Assembly (NCBI RefSeq): GCF_019956415.1
Contig: NZ_JAHBDK010000023.1
Coordinates: 1-64,000, forward strand
Origin: Pseudomonas sp. GL-B-19
GTDB lineage: Bacteria; Pseudomonadota; Gammaproteobacteria; Pseudomonadales; Pseudomonadaceae
Direction: 5' to 3'
DNA length: 64,000 bases
Both the position numbers and the translations under genes were made by a program. Position 1 is the stretch's first letter. Each line of letters starts with the position of its first letter. Below the pieces are notes generated by a model. That model searched no databases. It was given only the letters and a program-made list of their open reading frames with translations, and had not been told where the DNA came from. Below, piece after piece: positions 60,445 to 64,000 of the stretch.

Positions 60445-61335
60445 GTGGATCAAGTCAAAGCGATGAAGGTCTTCGTGCGGATCTACGAGCGCAGCAGCTT
60501 TACCCTGGCAGCCGAAGACCTGAACCTGCCGCGCGCAACGTTGACTCACACCCTGAACCAGTTCGAAGCCTGGCTCGGCACACGGTTGCTGGAGCGTAGT
60601 ACGCGCAAGGTGCGTCCGACGCTGGACGGCGAGGCCTACTATTTACGCTGCGTGCAACTGCTGGCGGAACTGGAAGAGGCCGAGTTGGCGTTTCGCGGCT
60701 GCGCACCGAAAGGCCGGTTACGCGTCGACCTGCACGGGACGCTGGCGAAAAGTTTTGTGATCCCCGCATTACCGCAATTCATGGAGCGCTACCCGCAGAT
60801 AGAGCTGTCCATCAGCGAGTCCGACCGCTTTGTCGACTTGATCGCCGAAGGCGTCGACTGCGTACTGCGCGCGGGCACGTTGAGTGATTCGGCACTGATC
60901 GGAAAACGTATCGCGAATCTGCGCCAGATCACCTGCGCCAGCCCCGCGTACTTGCGCAAATTCGGCGAACCGAAAACCCTCGATGACCTCAAACATCACC
61001 GCGCGGTGAACTACGTCTCGCGCACCACCGCCAAGCTGTTTCCGTTCGAATTCATGGTGAATGGCGAACTGAAGGAAGTCGCCATCGACGGCGCGCTTTC
61101 AGTGTTCGGCGCAGAAATCTACGCCGCCTCCGCCATCGCTGGGCTGGGGCTGATCCAGTGCCCGCATTACCGGATGGAAACCCAGATTGCCCAAGGGCTG
61201 GTGCGGGAAGTCCTCACCGATATGCCGCCACCGCCGATGCCGGTTTCGGTGTTGTATCCGCACAACCGACACATGTCGCCACGGGTTCGGGTGTTTGTGG
61301 ATTGGTTGGGGGAAGTGTTTGCGGGGGCCATTTGA
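60445..61335 (+). CDS. LysR family transcriptional regulator
   Basis: 296 residues from a GTG start. The N-terminal winged helix (about 1-60; AMKVFVRIYERSSFTLAAEDLNLPRATLTHTLNQFEAWLGTRLLERSTRKV) and a C-terminal effector-binding domain (about 90-293) are typical of the family. It is divergent from the SDR gene and probably regulates it; the inducer is not known. Confidence 0.9.
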   Translation: MDQVKAMKVFVRIYERSSFTLAAEDLNLPRATLTHTLNQFEAWLGTRLLERSTRKVRPTLDGEAYYLRCVQLLAELEEAELAFRGCAPKGRLRVDLHGTLAKSFVIPALPQFMERYPQIELSISESDRFVDLIAEGVDCVLRAGTLSDSALIGKRIANLRQITCASPAYLRKFGEPKTLDDLKHHRAVNYVSRTTAKLFPFEFMVNGELKEVAIDGALSVFGAEIYAASAIAGLGLIQCPHYRMETQIAQGLVREVLTDMPPPPMPVSVLYPHNRHMSPRVRVFVDWLGEVFAGAI

Positions 61336-61340
61336 GAGCA

Positions 61341-61453
61341 GATCGTTCCCATGCTCCGCGTGGGAATGTATCCCGTGACGCTCTGCGTCACTTCGAAAAG
61401 CGGAACGCGGAGCGTCCCCTGGCTGCATTCCCACGCAGAGCGTAGGAACGATC
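61341..61453. repeat. Inverted repeat element, GATCGTTCCCACGC type (copy b)
   Basis: GATCGTTCCCATGCTCCGCGTGGGAATG and CATTCCCACGCAGAGCGTAGGAACGATC are inverted arms, with an internal GACGCTCTGCGTC / GACGCTCCGCGTT pair. Same class as 21680-21781. Confidence 0.88.
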
Positions 61454-61572
61454 GTCTGTGAAACGTTTCAGCATTTTCTCGAGTCCGAGGTTTATCGGCG
61501 TTTGTCTGGGCGTATGCTGGGCAACTTGCGACGCAGTCGATACCGCATTCAAGATCGACAAGAGAGGATTCG

Positions 61573-62610
61573 ATGACCTACACCGCTGCCGAAAACCGCT
61601 ACGATTCCATTCCTTACCGCCGCGTAGGTCGCAGCGGTCTGGTGCTGCCGGCGCTGTCTCTGGGCCTGTGGCACAACTTCGGTGACAGTACGCCGATCGA
61701 TACCCAGCGTGCGTTGTTGCGCACGGCGTTCGATCTGGGCATCAATCACTTTGACCTGGCCAACAACTACGGCCCTCCATACGGAAGTGCCGAGATCAAC
61801 TTTGGTCGTTTGTTGCGTGAAGATTTCAAGCAATATCGCGATGAGCTGATCATCTCCAGCAAGGCGGGTTGGGACATGTGGCCCGGTCCTTACGGGCAGG
61901 GCGGTGGTTCGCGTAAATACGTGCTGGCCAGCCTGGATCAGAGCCTGCAGCGTCTGGGGTTGGATTATGTGGATATTTTCTACTCGCATCGTTTCGACCC
62001 GGATACGCCGCTGGAGGAAACTGCCAGCGCACTGGCCACTGCGGTGCAGCAGGGGAAGGCGTTGTACATCGGCATCTCGTCGTATTCCGGGGTGAAAACC
62101 CGTGAAATGGCGTCGCTGTTGAAGGAGTGGAAAGTGCCGCTGCTGATTCATCAGCCGGCGTACAACCTGCTCAATCGTTGGATTGAAAAAGACCTGCTGG
62201 ACGTCACCGACGAACTCGGCACTGGCGTGATTGCCTTCACGCCGTTGGCGCAGGGGCTGCTGACCGACAAATACCTCAACGGCATTCCGAAGGATGCGCG
62301 GGTCAATCGTCCGGGCGGTGGTTCGTTGCAGTCTTCGCACTTGTCCGAAGCCAACATCGCCCATGTGCGTGGGCTCAACGAAATCGCCAAGGGGCGTGGG
62401 CAGAGTTTGGCGCAATTGGCGTTGGCGTGGACGCTACGCGATCCACGGGTGACGTCGGCGCTGATCGGCGCGAGCCGGCCGGAGCAGATTATCGAGAACG
62501 TCGGGGCGTTGAAAAATTTGAGCTTTAGTGCGCAGGAACTGGCGGAGATTGACCGGTTTGCCCATGAAGGCGGGATCAATCTTTGGGAGAAGCCTTCGAC
62601 GGCTGAGTAA
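61573..62610 (+). CDS. Aldo/keto reductase (YghZ-like)
   Basis: 345 residues. The catalytic tetrad is Asp in DLANNYGPPYGSAE, Tyr two residues on, Lys in ISSKAGWDMWPGPYG and His in FYSHRFDPDTPLEET. The GPYGxGGSRK segment and length fit the YghZ/Gpr group, which reduces L-glyceraldehyde 3-phosphate and detoxifies methylglyoxal. Ribosome site: AAGAGAGGA. It is a single gene followed by a strong terminator. Confidence 0.9.
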   Translation: MTYTAAENRYDSIPYRRVGRSGLVLPALSLGLWHNFGDSTPIDTQRALLRTAFDLGINHFDLANNYGPPYGSAEINFGRLLREDFKQYRDELIISSKAGWDMWPGPYGQGGGSRKYVLASLDQSLQRLGLDYVDIFYSHRFDPDTPLEETASALATAVQQGKALYIGISSYSGVKTREMASLLKEWKVPLLIHQPAYNLLNRWIEKDLLDVTDELGTGVIAFTPLAQGLLTDKYLNGIPKDARVNRPGGGSLQSSHLSEANIAHVRGLNEIAKGRGQSLAQLALAWTLRDPRVTSALIGASRPEQIIENVGALKNLSFSAQELAEIDRFAHEGGINLWEKPSTAE

Positions 62611-62633
62611 GCACGTGCGAGGGGAAAAGGCCG

Positions 62634-62677
62634 AATCTCGCATCCCATCGAGGGAGAAGGGATGCGAGATTTTTTTT
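62634..62677 (+). terminator. Rho-independent terminator after the aldo/keto reductase
   Basis: AATCTCGCATCCC (62634-62646) and GGGATGCGAGATT (62659-62671) form a 13-bp stem followed by a run of T residues. It is also well placed to stop transcripts of the opposite gene. Confidence 0.92.
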
Positions 62678-62694
62678 GAGGGGAGACGAGATCG

Positions 62695-63897
62695 TTATTT
62701 TTTGCTTGGGAAGCCGAGTATCTCTGCTGTTTCGTTGAAAAAAGTATCCCTTGCAGATCTCTTTCTGAGCTGCATGTTGATCACCTGCGATTGATCTGGG
62801 AGGGTAAAGTAGCCCTTATCCAGGCTGCAAAGGCTTTCAAGAGTTGGCAAAGGCAATCCCAGTAGCTGTCTGACTTGAGATCGGGAAAGTATTTTATTTT
62901 CCACGAGCATTTTCACGGCTTGAGCAATTAACTGTGGCCTTTCAAAATCGAAATCACCATCCATAGGCTCTCCCTTGACCCAGCCTCTTGCTGACCTGGC
63001 TTTCCACAATCTTGTTGTCGTGGTGTCGTTGATTATCTCTAGGTCTAGACATCTACGAACCATCGCGGCCACAGACACCTTCCAGCGTGGTTTCAATGCT
63101 AGCAAGGTATCCAGCGTAGGCCAGCGAATCTCCCTCAGGAAACTCTCTGCTGGCATAAGGAATGCGCTTGCAAATCGATGTGCCTGTGATTCCAGCAACG
63201 CGTAATTCGATTCGTACTGTTCCTTGGAAATATGCCGATGGAGAACGATATGCCCAAGCTCATGGGCTGCATCGAATCGATTTCGTATGCCGTTCGCCTT
63301 GTCTGCCACAAGGAGTACATAAGGTCGCTGATCCAGTTCATACCAATTTGATACGCCATCCATTTTCAGGTGGCCTAGTGTGGTTCGAGCGCAGACGATC
63401 CCCGCATTCTCCAGAACCTGAACTACATTGGGTATGGGAGCGATTCCCAGGCCCCATGCTTGACGGCATTCGCTAGCCATCCGTTCGATTTCTTCATCGG
63501 AAATCAGCAGGCAATTGCTTTCTTCCAAATGAGGGACATTAACGGCGACGAACTCAAGGCTTTCCTGAAGCTTGTACGAGATGTCTTGAAGCCACTCTAA
63601 ACGTACCTCTGCTATTTCTCTCGCGTTAGCGGTAGTACTCACCTGCGAGCGGAAGAAGAACGGCGTGTTTTCACTCGTTACGATTTGCTCTTCTAGCAGC
63701 CAGTTTTCACTGACGCCAAAGACCTCGCATAACCGCTGGAATGCATCGGCTTCGGGAACCTGAAGCCCGTTCTCCCATTTAGAAATATTTCCAGAGGCGC
63801 GTCCCACCATTTCGGCCAAGGCGGTCTGGGTGATACCACATGTGAGCCGTAACTGCTTGAGACGCTCGGACTGAAAGCCCGCGACTCCAGTTCTCAT
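62695..63897 (-). CDS. XRE-type HTH fused to ImmA/IrrE metallopeptidase
   Basis: 400 residues. The N-terminal Cro/C1-type helix-turn-helix (about 10-65) includes GITQTALAEMVGRASGNISKWENG. The metallopeptidase domain (about 145-265) has HELGH (212-216) and the ESQAHRFASAFLMP motif (236 onward) supplying the third ligand. A C-terminal extension of about 130 residues follows. Relatives cleave repressors or control mobile elements and toxin-antitoxin systems. The gene starts three bases after the end of the upstream gene, so the two form an operon. The flanking sequence is AT-richer than the neighbours, suggesting horizontal transfer. Confidence 0.85.
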   Translation of the reverse strand: MRTGVAGFQSERLKQLRLTCGITQTALAEMVGRASGNISKWENGLQVPEADAFQRLCEVFGVSENWLLEEQIVTSENTPFFFRSQVSTTANAREIAEVRLEWLQDISYKLQESLEFVAVNVPHLEESNCLLISDEEIERMASECRQAWGLGIAPIPNVVQVLENAGIVCARTTLGHLKMDGVSNWYELDQRPYVLLVADKANGIRNRFDAAHELGHIVLHRHISKEQYESNYALLESQAHRFASAFLMPAESFLREIRWPTLDTLLALKPRWKVSVAAMVRRCLDLEIINDTTTTRLWKARSARGWVKGEPMDGDFDFERPQLIAQAVKMLVENKILSRSQVRQLLGLPLPTLESLCSLDKGYFTLPDQSQVINMQLRKRSARDTFFNETAEILGFPSKK

Positions 63898-63900
63898 GGT

Positions 63901-64000
63901 TCACCTCTTGGAATTTTGCTCATCATCAATTTTGTCTTCGATTTCTTCAGCGCGGCGCATCTTATCTCGCAATTTCACCAATTCAATCGGTTTCTGATCA
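63901..64000 (-). CDS. 3' end of an unidentified gene, cut by the window edge
   Basis: On the minus strand an open frame runs from the window end to a TGA at 63901-63903, ending LRDKMRRAEEIEDKIDDEQNSKR. The charged helical tail gives no family. The stop is three bases from the ATG of the XRE-ImmA gene, so the two are co-transcribed; the product is probably its functional partner. Confidence 0.6.
   Translation of the reverse strand, partial: DQKPIELVKLRDKMRRAEEIEDKIDDEQNSKR

Noticed and set aside
5252..61453. REP doublets as a CRISPR array
   Set aside because: The repeats are inverted pairs scattered kilobases apart, without regular spacers or cas genes.

Overview
The window is chromosomal DNA of a Pseudomonas of the fluorescens group. 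This rests on the gene families and their order: gabD-gabT, then c-di-GMP genes, desA, and an oscA-sbp-cysTWA sulfate operon, an arrangement known from P. aeruginosa and relatives. It also rests on many REP doublets with the GAGCGAGCCTGCTCGCGA core and on a 5S rRNA of pseudomonad type. No database search was possible, so family names rest on recognised motifs and remembered families.

Layout. 1-620: end of an rRNA operon (5S and terminator) and a tRNA-Arg(CCG) on the minus strand. 0.95-3.9 kb: gabD and gabT (GABA shunt). 4.0-9.8 kb: a REC-HDOD protein, a PAS-GGDEF protein, the DesA phospholipid desaturase and a PAS-GGDEF-EAL protein. 9.9-13.9 kb: oscA-sbp-cysT-cysW-cysA. 14.0-18.1 kb: an Mpo1-like membrane protein, a Crp/Fnr regulator, a REC-only protein and a divergent AraC regulator/desaturase pair. 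18.5-25.1 kb: a small unknown gene, an RBBP9-type hydrolase, a degenerate sigma54-type AAA+ protein, a solitary MetQ-like protein and a four-gene polar amino acid ABC transporter. 25.3-26.5 kb: a RecF/SMC-like ATPase. 26.6-31.8 kb: triA-triB-triC RND efflux genes. 31.9-33.1 kb: a methyltransferase and a small DUF gene.

33.7-44.0 kb is an accessory type VI secretion module: VgrG, a DUF4123 adaptor, a 1140-residue VasX/BTH_I2691-type putative pore-forming effector, and a tandem array of immunity-like membrane proteins. Copy 1 is broken by one base at an A8 tract, copy 2 is intact and copy 3 has lost its middle. Between the copies sit relics of the effector's own C-terminus. A two-zinc-ribbon protein follows. 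The module contains no REP element, although they are dense on both sides.

44.1-56.8 kb is a second sulfur block: metN-metI-metQ, a DszA/NtaA-type FMN monooxygenase, two SfnB-type flavoproteins, an unknown gene, a cystine system (tcyJ-tcyL-tcyN) with dcyD, and epsC. 57.2-62.6 kb holds betT behind a perfect BetI-like operator, a small membrane protein, an SDR, a LysR regulator and an aldo/keto reductase. The right edge (62.7-64.0 kb) has an XRE-ImmA/IrrE protein and the tail of an upstream gene.

Functionally, sulfur scavenging dominates: inorganic sulfate, methionine-like compounds, cystine/D-cysteine, organosulfur oxidation and cysteine synthesis. Several of these operons are preceded by AT-rich blocks containing TTCTTA/ATTCCT-type motifs, which may be sites for a common regulator such as CysB. 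The most unusual content is the T6SS immunity array and the degenerate AAA+ protein whose stop codon lies inside a REP element.
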